64,000 nucleotides of DNA, taken from assembly GCF_000821245.2 (NCBI RefSeq), contig NZ_LN611423.1:493475-557474 (forward strand), in the 5' to 3' direction. Position numbers and translations under genes: made by a program. Below are positions 34,914-47,114 of the stretch, piece by piece. Source of the DNA: Virgibacillus senegalensis (GTDB taxonomy: Bacteria; Bacillota; Bacilli; Bacillales; Amphibacillaceae). The stretch's first letter is position 1; the number at the start of each line of letters is the position of its first letter. The notes under the pieces are model-generated. The model saw nothing but the letters and a program-made list of their open reading frames with translations. It did not search any database and was not told the DNA's origin.

Positions 34914-35384
34914 TTACCAGCGGTAATGAGCGAATGCTTTGTTAGCTTCAGCCATTTTGTGCATATCTTCGCGTTTCTTAACAGATGCACCTGTGTTGTT
35001 GGAAGCATCAAGAATTTCATTTGCAAGGCGCTCTTCCATTGTTTTCTCACCGCGAAGACGGGCATAGTTAACAATGTAGCGAAGGCCTAATGCCTGACGA
35101 CGTTCAGGGCGCACCTCTACAGGTACTTGGTAGTTAGAACCCCCTACACGACGCGCGCGCACTTCAAGTACTGGCATTACATTTTTCATTGCCTGTTCAA
35201 AAACTTCCATAGCGTCCTGGCCGCTGCGCTCTTGAACAAGTTCAAAAGCACTATAAAGAATCTTTTGAGCTTTTCCTCGTTGTCCATCAATCATGATTTG
35301 ATTGATCAAACGAGTAACAAGCTTGGAATTGTGTAATGGATCTGGTAATACATCACGTTTTGCTACTGGTCCTTTACGTGGCAT
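34914..35384 (-). CDS. rpsG: Ribosomal protein S7 (uS7)
   Basis: 156 residues. It nucleates the 30S head and touches the E site. Standard length and start [16 protein letters not shown]. Confidence 0.98.
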   Translation of the reverse strand: MPRKGPVAKRDVLPDPLHNSKLVTRLINQIMIDGQRGKAQKILYSAFELVQERSGQDAMEVFEQAMKNVMPVLEVRARRVGGSNYQVPVEVRPERRQALGLRYIVNYARLRGEKTMEERLANEILDASNNTGASVKKREDMHKMAEANKAFAHYRW

Positions 35385-35433
35385 ATGATTTCCTCCTTTC
35401 TGTTTATCTTTTTATCAATAAGCGATTCATGCA

Positions 35434-35904
<471 letters not shown>

Positions 35905-35953
35905 TCAAGGCAAAAAACAAAGTTTTCGCGATTACCAACGATTCGCCAAAACT

Positions 35954-36205
35954 TTATTGCTTGATTGCCACAGTCGCTGTACCTACATCTATGCCACATG
36001 CTTCGCCGAGTCTCTTCTTTGAATCTACTCTGCTGCATGGGATGCTCAAATCTTTTGCAAGACGCGACACTTTCTCGGTTATTTGCAGATCAGCATCATC
36101 TGCAATAACTACTTCCCTTACTTCACCATTTTTCATGGCTTTCAATGTTTGCTTGGTTCCTATAATCAAACCAGTTTTAACCTGTGCCACTTTATCATAA
36201 GACAT
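35954..36205 (-). CDS. ybxF: L7Ae-family K-turn RNA-binding protein YbxF
   Basis: 83 residues, L7Ae/L30e fold ([21 protein letters not shown]). B. subtilis YbxF (RplGB) binds K-turn RNAs and associates with ribosomes in growing cells; its exact role is unsettled. First gene of the str operon, with a strong promoter. Confidence 0.95.
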   Translation of the reverse strand: MSYDKVAQVKTGLIIGTKQTLKAMKNGEVREVVIADDADLQITEKVSRLAKDLSIPCSRVDSKKRLGEACGIDVGTATVAIKQ

Positions 36206-36250
36206 TAGCTATCCTCCAAAGTAACAAGGATAAACGGAAGCACCTCAAAT

Positions 36251-36279
36251 ATAGTATCATCCTGGAATTTTAATGTCAA
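36251..36279 (-). promoter_or_regulatory. Promoter of ybxF-rpsL-rpsG-fusA
   Basis: Minus strand TTGACA (36274-36279), 17 bp, TACTAT (36251-36256), with TGA before the -10. Confidence 0.8.
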
Positions 36280-36310
36280 CTTAAAATAAAAGGATTTTTT
36301 ATATAGAGGG

Positions 36311-36348
36311 AGGAAAACAGGCAGATTTTTCGAAATCTGCCGTTTCCT
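36311..36348 (-). terminator. Probable terminator after rpoC
   Basis: Perfect 9-bp core stem GGCAGATTT/AAATCTGCC with a four-base loop, extended by a second helix AGGAAA. The T tail is interrupted, so read-through into ybxF is possible. Confidence 0.55.
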
Positions 36349-36385
36349 GTCTGCTTCCCTGCTATACCTTGTCTTTACAAAGTAA

Positions 36386-39300
36386 TTAATGGGTTACTTC
36401 TTCTGCCTGCTGTAGATCAGCAGATTCATCAGCTTCTTCTAATTCAGCCTGGATTTTTCTGTATGTCGGCATGCCGGTACCAGCTGGTACAAGCTTACCG
36501 ATAATGACGTTTTCTTTCAGGCCGAGCAATTCATCCCGTTTTCCTTTAATCGCAGCATCAGTCAGGACACGTGTTGTTTCCTGGAAGGATGCAGCAGATA
36601 AGAAGGAATCTGTTTCAAGAGACGCTTTCGTAATACCAAGAATGACTGGTCTGCCGACAGCCGGCTGCCGTCCTTCCAGTAATACATTTCGGTTGGCATC
36701 TCTGAACTGGTGGATTTCCAGCAATGAGCCTGGCAATACATCGGTATCTCCTGCATTTGAGACTCGGACTTTGCGGAGCATTTGACGAACCATTACTTCA
36801 ACGTGTTTATCGCCAATTTCTACCCCTTGCATCCGATATACCTTTTGTACTTCTTTTAGCAAGTACTGTTGTACGCCATCAATACCTTGAACCTTCAGAA
36901 GCTCTTTCGGATCAACGGACCCTTCTGTCAGTTCCTGCCCGGCAATCACTTTATCTCCAACAGCCACTTTCAATCTCGCTCCATATGGTGAAGTGTATGT
37001 TTTACTTTCCACTTCGCCCTGAACGACGATTTCCTGCTTATCTTTAATTTCAGTGATATCCTGAATCGTTCCATTGATTTCACTGATGACTGCCTGCCCT
37101 TTAGGATTACGCGCTTCGAAAAGCTCCTGGATACGCGGAAGACCTTGTGTGATATCGTCTCCTGCTACACCGCCGGTATGGAAGGTACGCATTGTAAGCT
37201 GTGTACCTGGTTCACCGATGGATTGGGCAGCAATAATACCGACTGCTTCGCCGACTTCCACTTCGTCGCCGGTAGCAAGGTTTCTTCCGTAGCATTTTTT
37301 ACAAGCGCCGTGCTTCGTGTTACATGTGAAGACGGAACGAATGGTTACTTGTTCAATGCCGGCATCCACAATCTGCTTGGCAGTGTCCTCTGAAATCACT
37401 TGGTTCTTGTCAACCAGCACTTCGTTGGTTTCCGGATGACGGACAACCTGGAAGGAAGTTCTTCCGATCAGGCGGTCGATCAATGGTTCAATCATTTCGG
37501 TACCTTCCGTAATAGATTGAACGGTTAATCCTTTATCTGTTCCACAGTCTTCTTCACGGATAATGACATCTTGGGCTACGTCGACAAGTCGTCTTGTCAG
37601 GTAACCAGAGTCAGCTGTCTTCAGAGCCGTATCGGCAAGACCTTTACGTGCTCCGTGAGTGGAAATAAAGTATTCGAGTACCGTCAATCCCTCGCGGAAG
37701 CTGGATTTAATCGGCAATTCAATAATTCGTCCAGCCGGGTTGGCCATTAGTCCACGCATACCAGCAAGCTGGGTAAAGTTTGAAGCATTACCACGAGCTC
37801 CGGAATCACTCATCATGAATATCGGGTTACGTGGATTCAAGGACTTCATCAGCTTCTCTTGAATGGTGTCTTTCGCTTGTGACCAAATCGAGATAACACG
37901 ATCGTAACGTTCTTCTTCAGTGATTAGACCACGACGGAACTGTTTCAATACTTTGTCTACCCTGCTTTGGGCTTCGTCAAGTATTTCTTCTTTTTCAGCA
38001 AGCACGACAATGTCGGAAACACCAACTGTGATTCCTGCTTTTGTAGAATAGCTGAATCCTAGATCCTTCATGCGGTCAAGCATTTTAGATGTTTCACTGA
38101 TTTTGAACCGTTTAAATACTTCAGCGATGATATCACCCAATATTCCTTTCTTGAATGGAGGAATAATCTCACGCTCGGCAATAATTTCTTTTACATTTGC
38201 ACCTTTATCTACAAAGTACTTCTCTGGAGTGCGGAGCTCCAGGTTTTCCTGCGTAGGTTCGTTCATATAAGGGAACGAATTAGGCAGCATGTTATTGAAA
38301 ATCAATTTACCGACTGTAGTGATAATCAACTTGCTTTTCTGCTCTTCGCTGAACGTTTCATTGTCCAATGAAGCGGCACTTACAGCGATTCGCGTATGCA
38401 AATGGACATAACCGTTCTGATAGGCAATTAAGGCTTCATTAAGATCCCTGAAGATCATGCCTTCGCCCACTGCGTTTTCCCGTTCCAAGGTAATGTAATA
38501 GTTACCAAGCACCATGTCCTGGGAAGGCGTAACGACTGGCTTACCGTCTTTTGGATTCAAAATATTTTGGGCAGCAAGCATCAAAATACGAGCTTCCGCT
38601 TGTGCTTCTGCAGATAATGGAACGTGAACAGCCATCTGGTCACCGTCGAAGTCAGCGTTATAAGCTGTACATACGAGCGGATGGAGCCTGATCGCCCTGC
38701 CCTCAACCAAGGTTGGTTCAAAGGCCTGGATTCCAAGTCTATGCAGTGTTGGTGCCCGGTTCAACAGTACTGGATGTTCTTTAATGACTTCCTCCAGGAC
38801 GTCCCAAACTTCCGGATGCAAACGTTCAATTTTCCGCTTCGCCGATTTGATGTTATGGGCAAGCCCTTTTTCGACGAGTTCTTTCATGATGAACGGCTTG
38901 AATAATTCGACAGCCATTTCTTTCGGAAGTCCACATTGATACATTTTCAAGTGCGGGCCAACGACAATTACGGAACGTCCGGAGTAATCCACACGTTTCC
39001 CAAGCAAGTTCTGACGGAAACGTCCTTGCTTCCCTTTTAACATATGGGAAAGAGACTTAAGCGGACGGTTTCCTGGTCCTGTAACAGGACGGCCTCGTCG
39101 TCCATTGTCAATCAACGCGTCTACAGCTTCTTGAAGCATGCGCTTTTCATTTTGAACAATAATGCTTGGCGCTCCTAAATCAAGCAGTCGCTTCAAGCGG
39201 TTGTTCCGGTTGATTACCCGGCGGTAAAGGTCGTTCAAATCAGAAGTCGCGAAACGTCCCCCGTCAAGTTGAACCATCGGTCGTAATTCCGGCGGGATAA

Positions 39301-39997
39301 TCGGCAATACATCCAAGATCATCCAAGAAGGATCGTTTCCGGAATTGCGGAATGCCTCCAAGACTTCCAAACGCTTAATAGCTCTTGTCCGTCTTTGGCC
39401 TTGAGCCGCCTTCAATTCTTCCTTCAGCAGGTCTACTTCTTTATCCAAATCAATGTCTTGCAGAAGTTTGCGGATTGCTTCCGCGCCCATTTGCGCCTGG
39501 AAGGATTGCCCGTACTTATCCCGATAAGCTCGGTATTCCTTCTCGGAAAGCAATTGCTTTTTCTCCAATGCCGTATCACCGGCATCTGTGACAATGTATG
39601 CAGCAAAGTAAATAACTTCTTCCAAAGCTCTTGGAGACATATCCATTACAAGACCCATACGGCTTGGGATTCCTTTGAAATACCAGATGTGAGAAACAGG
39701 GGCAGCTAACTCAATGTGCCCCATTCGCTCACGGCGGACTTTCGCTTTAGTAACTTCAACGCCGCATCGGTCACAAACTACCCCTTTATAGCGGACGCGT
39801 TTATATTTACCGCAATGACATTCCCAGTCTTTCTGCGGACCAAAGATTCTTTCACAAAACAATCCATCTTTCTCTGGCTTCAGTGTTCGATAATTGATGG
39901 TTTCCGGTTTTTTTACTTCACCAAAAGACCAGGATCGAATTTTATCAGGTGAAGCCAAACCTATTTTCATAAATTCGAAATTATTTACATCTAGCAA
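36386..39997 (-). CDS. rpoC: RNA polymerase beta' subunit
   Basis: 1203 residues, like Bacillus (1199). Catalytic [12 protein letters not shown] is intact; N-terminal zinc ribbon [19 protein letters not shown] and the C-terminal zinc site [11 protein letters not shown] are present, as are the bridge helix and trigger loop ([19 protein letters not shown]). Start is TTG at 39995-39997 after GGGAGG. 70 bp downstream of rpoB. Confidence 0.99.
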   Translation of the reverse strand: MLDVNNFEFMKIGLASPDKIRSWSFGEVKKPETINYRTLKPEKDGLFCERIFGPQKDWECHCGKYKRVRYKGVVCDRCGVEVTKAKVRRERMGHIELAAPVSHIWYFKGIPSRMGLVMDMSPRALEEVIYFAAYIVTDAGDTALEKKQLLSEKEYRAYRDKYGQSFQAQMGAEAIRKLLQDIDLDKEVDLLKEELKAAQGQRRTRAIKRLEVLEAFRNSGNDPSWMILDVLPIIPPELRPMVQLDGGRFATSDLNDLYRRVINRNNRLKRLLDLGAPSIIVQNEKRMLQEAVDALIDNGRRGRPVTGPGNRPLKSLSHMLKGKQGRFRQNLLGKRVDYSGRSVIVVGPHLKMYQCGLPKEMAVELFKPFIMKELVEKGLAHNIKSAKRKIERLHPEVWDVLEEVIKEHPVLLNRAPTLHRLGIQAFEPTLVEGRAIRLHPLVCTAYNADFDGDQMAVHVPLSAEAQAEARILMLAAQNILNPKDGKPVVTPSQDMVLGNYYITLERENAVGEGMIFRDLNEALIAYQNGYVHLHTRIAVSAASLDNETFSEEQKSKLIITTVGKLIFNNMLPNSFPYMNEPTQENLELRTPEKYFVDKGANVKEIIAEREIIPPFKKGILGDIIAEVFKRFKISETSKMLDRMKDLGFSYSTKAGITVGVSDIVVLAEKEEILDEAQSRVDKVLKQFRRGLITEEERYDRVISIWSQAKDTIQEKLMKSLNPRNPIFMMSDSGARGNASNFTQLAGMRGLMANPAGRIIELPIKSSFREGLTVLEYFISTHGARKGLADTALKTADSGYLTRRLVDVAQDVIIREEDCGTDKGLTVQSITEGTEMIEPLIDRLIGRTSFQVVRHPETNEVLVDKNQVISEDTAKQIVDAGIEQVTIRSVFTCNTKHGACKKCYGRNLATGDEVEVGEAVGIIAAQSIGEPGTQLTMRTFHTGGVAGDDITQGLPRIQELFEARNPKGQAVISEINGTIQDITEIKDKQEIVVQGEVESKTYTSPYGARLKVAVGDKVIAGQELTEGSVDPKELLKVQGIDGVQQYLLKEVQKVYRMQGVEIGDKHVEVMVRQMLRKVRVSNAGDTDVLPGSLLEIHQFRDANRNVLLEGRQPAVGRPVILGITKASLETDSFLSAASFQETTRVLTDAAIKGKRDELLGLKENVIIGKLVPAGTGMPTYRKIQAELEEADESADLQQAEEVTH

Positions 39998-40066
39998 GGG
40001 GCCTACCTCCCTTTTAGTATCCAGCTTTTAACCTAAAGCACAGACTGAATGAACATATAGTTGAGA

Positions 40067-43000
40067 TTAGCTTTCTTCAACTTCAATATTCAGGTTATCT
40101 GCTGATTGACTGTCATCTTCTTCAATGTCCCTAAGCTCTATTTCTTCCTCATCTGCGGAAAGCATCTTCACGTCCATGCCAAGACTTTGCAATTCTTTAA
40201 TCAACACTTTGAATGATTCAGGAATTCCTGGTTCTGGTACATTGTCGCCTTTTACGATGGCTTCGTACGTTTTCACACGTCCTACGACATCATCGGATTT
40301 CACCGTCAGGATTTCCTGCAATGTATAGGCAGCACCATAAGCTTCCAGTGCCCATACTTCCATCTCACCAAAACGCTGGCCACCAAACTGAGCTTTACCA
40401 CCCAGCGGCTGCTGCGTTACAAGTGAATAAGGACCAGTAGAACGGGCATGCAGTTTATCATCTACCATATGGGCCAGTTTGATCATATACATGACCCCGA
40501 CGGAAACCCGGTTATCGAACGGTTCACCTGTACGTCCATCATACAAGATGGTCTTCGCATCCCTTGGCATTCCAGCCTCTTCAAGTGTTTCCCATACATC
40601 TTCTTCCCTTGCACCATCGAAAACAGGTGTAGCTACATGAAGGCCAAGCTGTCTTGCCGCCATGCCCAAATGCAATTCCAGTACCTGTCCGATATTCATA
40701 CGGGAAGGAACCCCTAGTGGGTTAAGCATGATATCGATCGGCGTTCCGTCTGGAAGGAACGGCATATCTTCTTCTGGCAAGATTTTAGAGATAACACCTT
40801 TGTTACCGTGACGTCCTGCCATTTTGTCCCCTTCATGGATTTTACGCTTCTGGACGATATACACACGTACAAGCTGGTTTACGCCTGGAGGAAGCTCATC
40901 GCCGTCTTCACGATTGAAAATCTTCACATCTAGTACAATACCGCCAGCACCGTGTGGAACTCGCAAGGAAGTATCTCGGACTTCACGAGCTTTTTCTCCA
41001 AAGATTGCATGGAGCAAGCGCTCCTCAGCAGACAATTCCGTTACCCCTTTAGGTGTAACCTTACCTACCAGCAAGTCGCCATCTTCGACTTCTGCACCAA
41101 CACGGATAATCCCTCTTTCATCAAGGTCGCGAAGTGCGTCCTCTCCCACGTTCGGGATATCACGCGTGATTTCTTCCGGTCCTAGTTTCGTATCGCGCGC
41201 TTCCGATTCGTATTCTTCAATATGAATCGAAGTATATACATCATCTTTAACCAGACGCTCACTCATGATGATGGCGTCCTCGTAGTTGTAACCTTCCCAA
41301 GTCATAAAGCCGACTAGAACGTTACGTCCAAGAGCAAGCTCTCCATCTTCCATGGAAGGCCCATCACCAAGCACTTCACCTTTTGTGACATGGTCACCGA
41401 CGCTTACAATTGGTTTCTGGTTGTAACAAGTACCTTGGTTGGAACGGATGAATTTCTGTAAACGGTAGCGATCCAAATCGCCTTCCACTCGTTTTCCATC
41501 CACTTCGGAAATACGTCGCACGTGGATTTCTTTTGCTTCCACCCGTTCAACAATTCCCTCGTGCTTACAAATGACAGCTGCTCCGGAATCTTTTCCGTTC
41601 ACATACTCCATTCCAGTTCCGACCCTTGGCGCTTCCGGTTGCATCAACGGAACAGCCTGACGCTGCATGTTCGCACCCATCAACGCACGGTTGGAGTCAT
41701 CGTTCTCCAAGAAAGGAATACATGCTGTTGCAGCAGATACTACCTGTTTTGGAGATACGTCCATATAATCAATCCGGTCACGAGGCACTGCCGTGTTTTC
41801 TCCGCGGAACCGGGCGATAACTTCTTCATCGGTGAACGACCAGTCTTCATTCAAACGAGCGTTCGCCTGTGCTACGACATAGTTGTCTTCTTCATCAGCA
41901 GTAAGGTAATCAATATGTTCCGTTACCCTGCCTGTTTCTATATCAACACGCCGGTAAGGCGTTTCAATAAAGCCAAACTTATTTACCTTTGCATAAGAAG
42001 ATAAGGAGTTGATTAGCCCGATGTTCGGACCTTCCGGCGTTTCAATCGGACACATACGTCCATAGTGAGAATAGTGAACGTCACGGACTTCCATTCCGGC
42101 ACGTTCCCTGGTCAAACCACCTGGTCCCAAAGCAGAAAGACGACGTTTATGTGTCAGCTCTGCCAACGGATTTGTTTGATCCATAAATTGAGAAAGCTGA
42201 GAACTTCCGAAAAATTCTTTAATGGAAGCAATAACAGGTCTTATATTAATCAATTGCTGCGGAGTAATGGAAGAAGTGTCCTGGATGGACATACGTTCCC
42301 GAACCACTCGTTCCATTCGTGATAAACCGATTCTGAATTGATTCTGTAAAAGTTCCCCAACAGAACGCAATCTGCGGTTCCCAAGGTGGTCGATGTCATC
42401 GGTGCCGCCAACTTGATGGAGCAGATTGAAGAAATAACTAATAGCCGCCAGAATATCAGCAGGCGCAATATTCTTCACACTGTCGTCCACGTTGCCGTTC
42501 CCGATTACGTTCAACGTTCTTTCGCCTTCAGGGTCCGTTGGATCAACAATTTTAATCGATTGAATTTTAATTGCATCTTCCAGGACACCTTCGTGAGGCT
42601 CTAGAATCTGGTCGCCAATATTTTCATCTGTTCCTTCCAAATAAGGAAGCAGCTTATCAAGTAGTCTGCGATCAATGGTATCGCCTTTTTGCGCTAACAC
42701 CTCACCAGTTTCCTGATCAACGAGGGTTTCAGCAAGCACTTGGTTAAATAGACGGTTTTTAATATGAAGCTTCTTGTTCATTTTGTAACGGCCTACGTGT
42801 GCAAGGTCATATCTTTTCGGATCAAAGAATCTGGATACGAGCAAACTTTTGGCATTATCGACTGTCGGTGGTTCTCCTGGACGCAGTCGTTCATATATTT
42901 CAAGCAAAGCTTTTTCGCTATTTTCTGTGTTGTCTTTCTCTAAGGTGTTCTTTAAGTATTCGTTGTCGCCAAGCAAATCAATGATCTCTTGATCAGTCCC

Positions 43001-43603
43001 AAAACCGAGTGCACGCAAAAGAACCGTAATCGGTAGCTTTCTTGTACGGTCGATACGAACATGGACAACGTCCTTAGCGTCAGTTTCAAACTCAAGCCAG
43101 GCTCCACGGTTCGGGATAACAGTAGCTGTATAACCCTTTTTTCCGTTTTTGTCATGTTTTTCACTATAATATACACTTGGTGAACGAACTAACTGGGAAA
43201 CAATTACCCGTTCGGCACCATTGATTACAAAGGTACCAGTATCGGTCATCAACGGGAAATCTCCCATGAATACTTCCTGCTCTTTTACTTCGCCAGTTTC
43301 ATTGTTAAGCAACCGAACTTTAACACGAAGAGGAGCGTTGTACGTAACATCTCTTTCTTTCGATTCATCGACAGGATATTTTGGTTCACCCAAGCTGTAA
43401 TCCACAAATTCCAATGATAAATTCCCTGTGAAATCTTCAATTGGAGAGATGTCCTGGAACATTTCACGCAAACCTTCTTCCAAAAACCAATCATAGGAAG
43501 CAGTTTGTATCTCGATAAGGTTTGGCAATTCTAGTACTTCACTAATACGTGCATAACTTCTGCGCTGGCGGTGTCGTCCATACTGAACTAGTTGACCTGT
43601 CAA
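40067..43603 (-). CDS. rpoB: RNA polymerase beta subunit
   Basis: 1178 residues from a TTG start at 43601-43603, giving [18 protein letters not shown] as in B. subtilis; GAGGGG lies about eight bases upstream, whereas a GTG three codons earlier abuts that site. The rifampicin-binding cluster [18 protein letters not shown] and [13 protein letters not shown] is wild type. The acidic C-terminal tail is shorter than in B. subtilis. Confidence 0.99.
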   Translation of the reverse strand: MTGQLVQYGRHRQRRSYARISEVLELPNLIEIQTASYDWFLEEGLREMFQDISPIEDFTGNLSLEFVDYSLGEPKYPVDESKERDVTYNAPLRVKVRLLNNETGEVKEQEVFMGDFPLMTDTGTFVINGAERVIVSQLVRSPSVYYSEKHDKNGKKGYTATVIPNRGAWLEFETDAKDVVHVRIDRTRKLPITVLLRALGFGTDQEIIDLLGDNEYLKNTLEKDNTENSEKALLEIYERLRPGEPPTVDNAKSLLVSRFFDPKRYDLAHVGRYKMNKKLHIKNRLFNQVLAETLVDQETGEVLAQKGDTIDRRLLDKLLPYLEGTDENIGDQILEPHEGVLEDAIKIQSIKIVDPTDPEGERTLNVIGNGNVDDSVKNIAPADILAAISYFFNLLHQVGGTDDIDHLGNRRLRSVGELLQNQFRIGLSRMERVVRERMSIQDTSSITPQQLINIRPVIASIKEFFGSSQLSQFMDQTNPLAELTHKRRLSALGPGGLTRERAGMEVRDVHYSHYGRMCPIETPEGPNIGLINSLSSYAKVNKFGFIETPYRRVDIETGRVTEHIDYLTADEEDNYVVAQANARLNEDWSFTDEEVIARFRGENTAVPRDRIDYMDVSPKQVVSAATACIPFLENDDSNRALMGANMQRQAVPLMQPEAPRVGTGMEYVNGKDSGAAVICKHEGIVERVEAKEIHVRRISEVDGKRVEGDLDRYRLQKFIRSNQGTCYNQKPIVSVGDHVTKGEVLGDGPSMEDGELALGRNVLVGFMTWEGYNYEDAIIMSERLVKDDVYTSIHIEEYESEARDTKLGPEEITRDIPNVGEDALRDLDERGIIRVGAEVEDGDLLVGKVTPKGVTELSAEERLLHAIFGEKAREVRDTSLRVPHGAGGIVLDVKIFNREDGDELPPGVNQLVRVYIVQKRKIHEGDKMAGRHGNKGVISKILPEEDMPFLPDGTPIDIMLNPLGVPSRMNIGQVLELHLGMAARQLGLHVATPVFDGAREEDVWETLEEAGMPRDAKTILYDGRTGEPFDNRVSVGVMYMIKLAHMVDDKLHARSTGPYSLVTQQPLGGKAQFGGQRFGEMEVWALEAYGAAYTLQEILTVKSDDVVGRVKTYEAIVKGDNVPEPGIPESFKVLIKELQSLGMDVKMLSADEEEIELRDIEEDDSQSADNLNIEVEES

Positions 43604-43708
43604 CTGATTCACCCCTCAAATCAAGAATTAGAAAAAACACTGCCCGCCGTCAAGACTGCCGACAAAAAACCACTATATAACCATTGCCACCTCGAGACAG
43701 CAATGCTT

Positions 43709-43736
43709 ATAATATAAAATACTAGTGTTTTGTCTA
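43709..43736 (-). promoter_or_regulatory. Candidate rpoB promoter, proximal
   Basis: Minus strand TAGACA (43731-43736), 16 bp, TATTAT (43709-43714), about 105 bp before rpoB. Confidence 0.45.
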
Positions 43737-43994
43737 GCTTAAAGGCGAAGCGATTCCTGCACTATACACCCCTCTTGTTCAGCAGCAAAAAAACAAGCAT
43801 TTGGTGATAAGCGCAAAATTGTCCGGTAAACATACCGAACAAACTTGTGAAGCAGAAAACAACCGTTCACAAGATTTTTATTGAGTCATCCACAGCAAGC
43901 GGATGTTGTATCACATTTTCCATCCATCTAACGTTAGATCAGAAATGATGTTTCGGCATGTTCGCCTGTTGCCGTCAGAAAACATACTGCGACA

Positions 43995-44020
43995 TTTAAA
44001 AAAATTTAAATTTTTTTAAA
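43995..44020. repeat. 26-bp perfect AT palindrome
   Basis: TTTAAAAAAATTT followed by its exact complement: a perfect 26-bp inverted repeat with no loop and only A and T. It may be a bent or protein-bound site upstream of rpoB; chance is possible in AT-rich DNA. Confidence 0.7.
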
Positions 44021-44169
44021 GCGGTAAATCGATAACACTCCTTCATCTCAGGCTTGAAATAATAGGATAAATTAGCCGATTTCACCATTCTTTCCGATAT
44101 CAATAAGATTATACATAAATTAATTAAAAATAACCCTTGACAAAGGAAGTCGCCTATTGGCATTTTTCA

Positions 44170-44198
44170 ATATTACCACAACAGGAACCACGAGTCAA
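44170..44198 (-). promoter_or_regulatory. Candidate rpoBC promoter, distal
   Basis: Minus strand TTGACT (44193-44198), 17 bp, TAATAT (44170-44175), extended -10 TGG. It lies right after rsmC and would give a leader of about 560 nt. Confidence 0.7.
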
Positions 44199-44232
44199 TA
44201 ATAAAATTTCCGGCATCAAGCATGATGGCGGC

Positions 44233-44835
44233 TTATTCTTTTGTAGATTTCAATAGGTAGTATCCTTTGTTTTTCACAAGTACTTCAACGTTTCCAAATA
44301 CTTGTTCCAGTTTCTTTTGCGCGGAAGGCGCTCCCTGTTTCTTTTGGATAACAACTGTCAATTCTCCCTGCGGAAGCAGCGCTCGATAACTTTCCTCAAA
44401 CATATCGAAGATCACTTTCTTCCCTGCACGGATAGGGGGATTTGTTACGATTGCTGAAAACGTTTCGTGTTGGAAGGACTGGAGACGATCACTAATTTTA
44501 AAATCTACGTTTTCCACCTGATTGTTTACCGCGTTTTGTTTGGCTAAATCAATCGCTCTTTCGTTGATATCACTCAACGTTACATGTCGGTGAGGAAAAG
44601 CTTTCGCCAATGATAAACCAATCGGTCCGTAACCACAGCCAAGGTCGAGAATGCCGCCCTCTATAGCCGGTTCCTCAAAAGCCTCGATTAATGTTCGGGA
44701 GCCGAAGTCTACCTCGTTTCTGGAAAACACTCCGTGATCAGTGGTAAAAGAAAAGTCAAAACCCCTCAGTTTGTAATGCCAAGTTTTCGGATCACTTTCT
44801 GATGTTGGTTTTCTAGAATAATAATGCTCAGACAT
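44233..44835 (-). CDS. rsmC: 16S rRNA (guanine-N2) methyltransferase, RsmC type
   Basis: 200 residues, class I SAM-dependent methyltransferase: motif I LDLGCGYGPIGLSLA and catalytic NPPIR. B. subtilis YbxB is the counterpart at this site, between rplL and rpoB; RsmC methylates G1207 of 16S rRNA in E. coli. Substrate here is inferred from the family. Confidence 0.88.
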   Translation of the reverse strand: MSEHYYSRKPTSESDPKTWHYKLRGFDFSFTTDHGVFSRNEVDFGSRTLIEAFEEPAIEGGILDLGCGYGPIGLSLAKAFPHRHVTLSDINERAIDLAKQNAVNNQVENVDFKISDRLQSFQHETFSAIVTNPPIRAGKKVIFDMFEESYRALLPQGELTVVIQKKQGAPSAQKKLEQVFGNVEVLVKNKGYYLLKSTKE

Positions 44836-44977
44836 AATTGGTAAGCACCTGCTTTTCTTAGTTAAAAATGGGTCAGAGGATGATAGGGCCTGACCAGGCT
44901 TGTTGATTGAATCACACCTTAAGCCCCGATGGAAGTTATTACTTCAAACCTCCAGGACACTTTATCTTACAGGTAAT

Positions 44978-45008
44978 AAAAGCCCGCCATTAAAGGCGGG
45001 CTTTTTTA
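44978..45008 (-). terminator. Terminator after rplL
   Basis: Perfect 11-bp stem (44978-44988 with 44995-45005), GC-rich, ending in a T stretch on the minus strand. Confidence 0.8.
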
Positions 45009-45012
45009 TTTC

Positions 45013-45378
45013 TTACTTCAATTCTACAGAAGCGCCTGCTTCTTCAAGCTTAGATTTCATTTCTTCAGCTTCTTCTTTAGCAACGCCTTCTTTGATTGCT
45101 CCTGGAGCGTTATCTACAAGATCTTTTGCGTCCTTAAGACCAAGACCAGTGATTTCGCGAACTGCTTTAACAACTTTGATCTTAGAAGATCCAGCGCTTT
45201 CCAGAACAACATCAAATTCAGTTTGTTCTGCAGCAGCATCTGCACCGCCAGCTGCGCCTGCAGCAGCAACTGGTGCAGCAGCAGTTACTCCAAATTCTTC
45301 TTCGATTGCTTTTACAAGGTCATTCAATTCAAGAACTGTCATTTCTTTGATTTGCTCAATAATTTGTTCTTTAGACAT
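45013..45378 (-). CDS. rplL: Ribosomal protein L7/L12 (bL12)
   Basis: 121 residues: N-terminal dimerisation domain, Ala-rich hinge (about 37-52), and C-terminal factor-binding domain ([20 protein letters not shown]). It forms the stalk that recruits translation GTPases. Confidence 0.98.
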   Translation of the reverse strand: MSKEQIIEQIKEMTVLELNDLVKAIEEEFGVTAAAPVAAAGAAGGADAAAEQTEFDVVLESAGSSKIKVVKAVREITGLGLKDAKDLVDNAPGAIKEGVAKEEAEEMKSKLEEAGASVELK

Positions 45379-45450
45379 GTTTCTTCCTCCTTGGAATAAT
45401 TGATTTTATTTTAACGAATCCCGTTACTTCTCTTTCACACAAGAACAAGT

Positions 45451-45951
45451 TTACGCGCCTTGTTCTTCCTTTTGTTCCGCAACTGCTTTTGTAGCGTAAG
45501 CAAAGTTGCGAACAGGTGCTTGAAGTACGCTAAGCAGCATAGAAAGCATACCTTCGTAGTTTGGAAGGTCTGCAAGTTCCTTGATTTGGTCAAGGGATGC
45601 AATGCTTCCTTCAATAACACCAGCTTTAATTTCAAGCGCTTCATGTTCCTTGGCAAAGTTGTTCAAAATCTTTGCAGGAGCCACAACATCGTCAGCGCTG
45701 AATGCGATAGCCGTTGGTCCGACCAACGTTTCGTTCAACTCCGTTAGCTCTGCTTCTTCCGCAGCGCGGCGAGTCATTGTGTTTTTGTACACTTTGAAAT
45801 CGACGCCAGCTTCACGAAGCTGTGTACGAAGTTCGGTAACTTCGGCAACATCAAGGCCGCGGTAATCGACAAGAATTGTTGATTTACTTTCGCGGAACTT
45901 GTCAGCAATTTCAGTCACGACTTGTTTTTTATGCTCGATTGTTTTGGACAT
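45451..45951 (-). CDS. rplJ: Ribosomal protein L10 (uL10)
   Basis: 166 residues. Base of the stalk, carrying L12 dimers on its C-terminal helix. Preceded by an L10 leader through which L10(L12) represses its own operon. Confidence 0.98.
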   Translation of the reverse strand: MSKTIEHKKQVVTEIADKFRESKSTILVDYRGLDVAEVTELRTQLREAGVDFKVYKNTMTRRAAEEAELTELNETLVGPTAIAFSADDVVAPAKILNNFAKEHEALEIKAGVIEGSIASLDQIKELADLPNYEGMLSMLLSVLQAPVRNFAYATKAVAEQKEEQGA

Positions 45952-46006
45952 TGTTCCACCTCCTATTGACTTTTCATCATACCGTCAGATCCTATGTCAT
46001 CACATG

Positions 46007-46037
46007 AAAAAAACCTCCATGCAGACATGGAGGTTTT
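46007..46037 (-). terminator. Attenuator terminator in the L10 leader
   Basis: Perfect 12-bp stem (46010-46021 with 46026-46037), loop of four, followed on the minus strand by a T7 run. It lies between the L10-binding core and rplJ, so it can stop transcription when L10 is in excess. Confidence 0.85.
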
Positions 46038-46165
46038 GTTTTCGATGGGACAACCATATATCGGTGATTGTCTTCTATTCACACACCTCGGCAGGACATT
46101 AAGCTCTCGGAGCACCTGCTGTCTACGGTATAACGTTTATATTTAGTTACTTAACTTATGCAACA
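46038..46165 (-). ncRNA. L10 leader (ribosomal protein autoregulatory RNA)
   Basis: The 5' UTR of rplJ-rplL carries the conserved L10-binding core (46086-46128), with CAGCAGGTGCTC and CTTAATGTCCTGCCGAGG. In Bacillus L10(L12)4 binds here and favours the downstream terminator. Boundaries are approximate. Confidence 0.85.
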
Positions 46166-46171
46166 TTGTAC

Positions 46172-46200
46172 ATTATAGCTAAACATTCATGTTAAGTCAA
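46172..46200 (-). promoter_or_regulatory. Promoter of rplJ-rplL
   Basis: Minus strand TTGACT (46195-46200), 17 bp, TATAAT (46172-46177), starting the L10 leader directly after rplA. Confidence 0.85.
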
Positions 46201-46208
46201 TAGACTTT

Positions 46209-46904
46209 TTAGCGAACGAAGCTAGAAACGTCTACTTTGATTCCAGGTCCCATTGTAGAAGCAACAGAAGCATTACGCATGTAGATACCTTTTGCTGCTT
46301 GTGGCTTTGCTTTCACCAATGTATCTGTAATTGCTTCAAAGTTCTCGATCAACTTGTCAGCATCAAAAGATACTTTCCCGATTGGTACATGAACATTGGA
46401 AGATTTATCAACGCGGTATTCTACCTTACCAGCTTTGATTTCTTGTACTGCTTTTTCCACTTCGAAAGTTACCGTACCGGTTTTAGGGTTTGGCATCAAG
46501 CCTTTTGGTCCCAATACGCGTCCAAGCTTACCAACCTCTGCCATCATGTCTGGAGTTGCTACAACTACATCAAAATCGAACCATCCCTGGTTGATTTTGT
46601 TGATTAAGTCTTGCTCCCCAACATAATCAGCACCAGCGTTTTCAGCTTCCTTGGCCTTATCGCCTTTAGCGAAAACCAATACGCGCTGTGTTTTACCAGT
46701 TCCGTGCGGAAGCACCATTGCACCGCGGAGCTGCTGGTCAGCTTTCTTAGGGTCAACACCCAAACGGAAAGCAGCCTCTACTGTTTCATCAAAGTTTGCT
46801 TTTGCAGTTTGCTTGACTAGCTCTACCGCTTCTTTTATTTCATAAGCTTTTGAACGGTCAACAAGTTTCAAAGCTTCTTGTTGCTTTTTGCTTTTTTTAG
46901 CCAT
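46209..46904 (-). CDS. rplA: Ribosomal protein L1 (uL1)
   Basis: 231 residues from [13 protein letters not shown]; a longer upstream frame is unsupported. Forms the mobile L1 stalk near the E site and represses its own operon. Conserved [17 protein letters not shown] present. Separated from rplK by 210 bp with two hairpins. Confidence 0.98.
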   Translation of the reverse strand: MAKKSKKQQEALKLVDRSKAYEIKEAVELVKQTAKANFDETVEAAFRLGVDPKKADQQLRGAMVLPHGTGKTQRVLVFAKGDKAKEAENAGADYVGEQDLINKINQGWFDFDVVVATPDMMAEVGKLGRVLGPKGLMPNPKTGTVTFEVEKAVQEIKAGKVEYRVDKSSNVHVPIGKVSFDADKLIENFEAITDTLVKAKPQAAKGIYMRNASVASTMGPGIKVDVSSFVR

Positions 46905-47004
46905 TGTATTTTCCTCCTTGATTGTGGTTTTAACGGTTATACCTCCCACTTTAAAAAGCGGAACGGGCAAGACCGGCTCCATTCAGCAGCCAGGCCCGCG
47001 CTAT

Positions 47005-47027
47005 ACGATTGCGTCGAACGCAATCGT
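47005..47027 (-). promoter_or_regulatory. Hairpin upstream of rplA
   Basis: Perfect 9-bp stem ACGATTGCG/CGCAATCGT with five-base loop, no T run. One of two structures in the rplK-rplA gap. Confidence 0.5.
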
Positions 47028-47049
47028 GATTTAATCCCTGTCCTACAAA

Positions 47050-47088
47050 AAGGTTGCGAAAGGCACTTTCCGCCATCATCGCAACCTT
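47050..47088 (-). terminator. Terminator-like hairpin between rplK and rplA
   Basis: 10-bp stem AAGGTTGCGA/TCGCAACCTT followed by further T on the minus strand, with a 19-base loop. It may lower rplA transcription relative to rplK. Confidence 0.55.
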
Positions 47089-47114
47089 CTTTACTCATCA
47101 GAGTCGCTGTGGGA

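Larger units (their letters stand above)
43604..44232. other. Long rpoB upstream region
   Basis: About 630 bp without a gene between rpoB and rsmC. It holds two promoter candidates (43709-43736 and 44170-44198), a further TATAAT near 44108, and a 26-bp AT palindrome (43995-44020). No leader family was recognised. Confidence 0.55.

Noticed and set aside
34389-35090. A 233-codon plus-strand frame antisense to fusA and rpsG
   Set aside because: Shadow frame, rich in Cys and Phe, no ribosome site.
43995-44020. The AT palindrome as an intrinsic terminator
   Set aside because: No G/C pairs and no loop, so an RNA stem would be weak.
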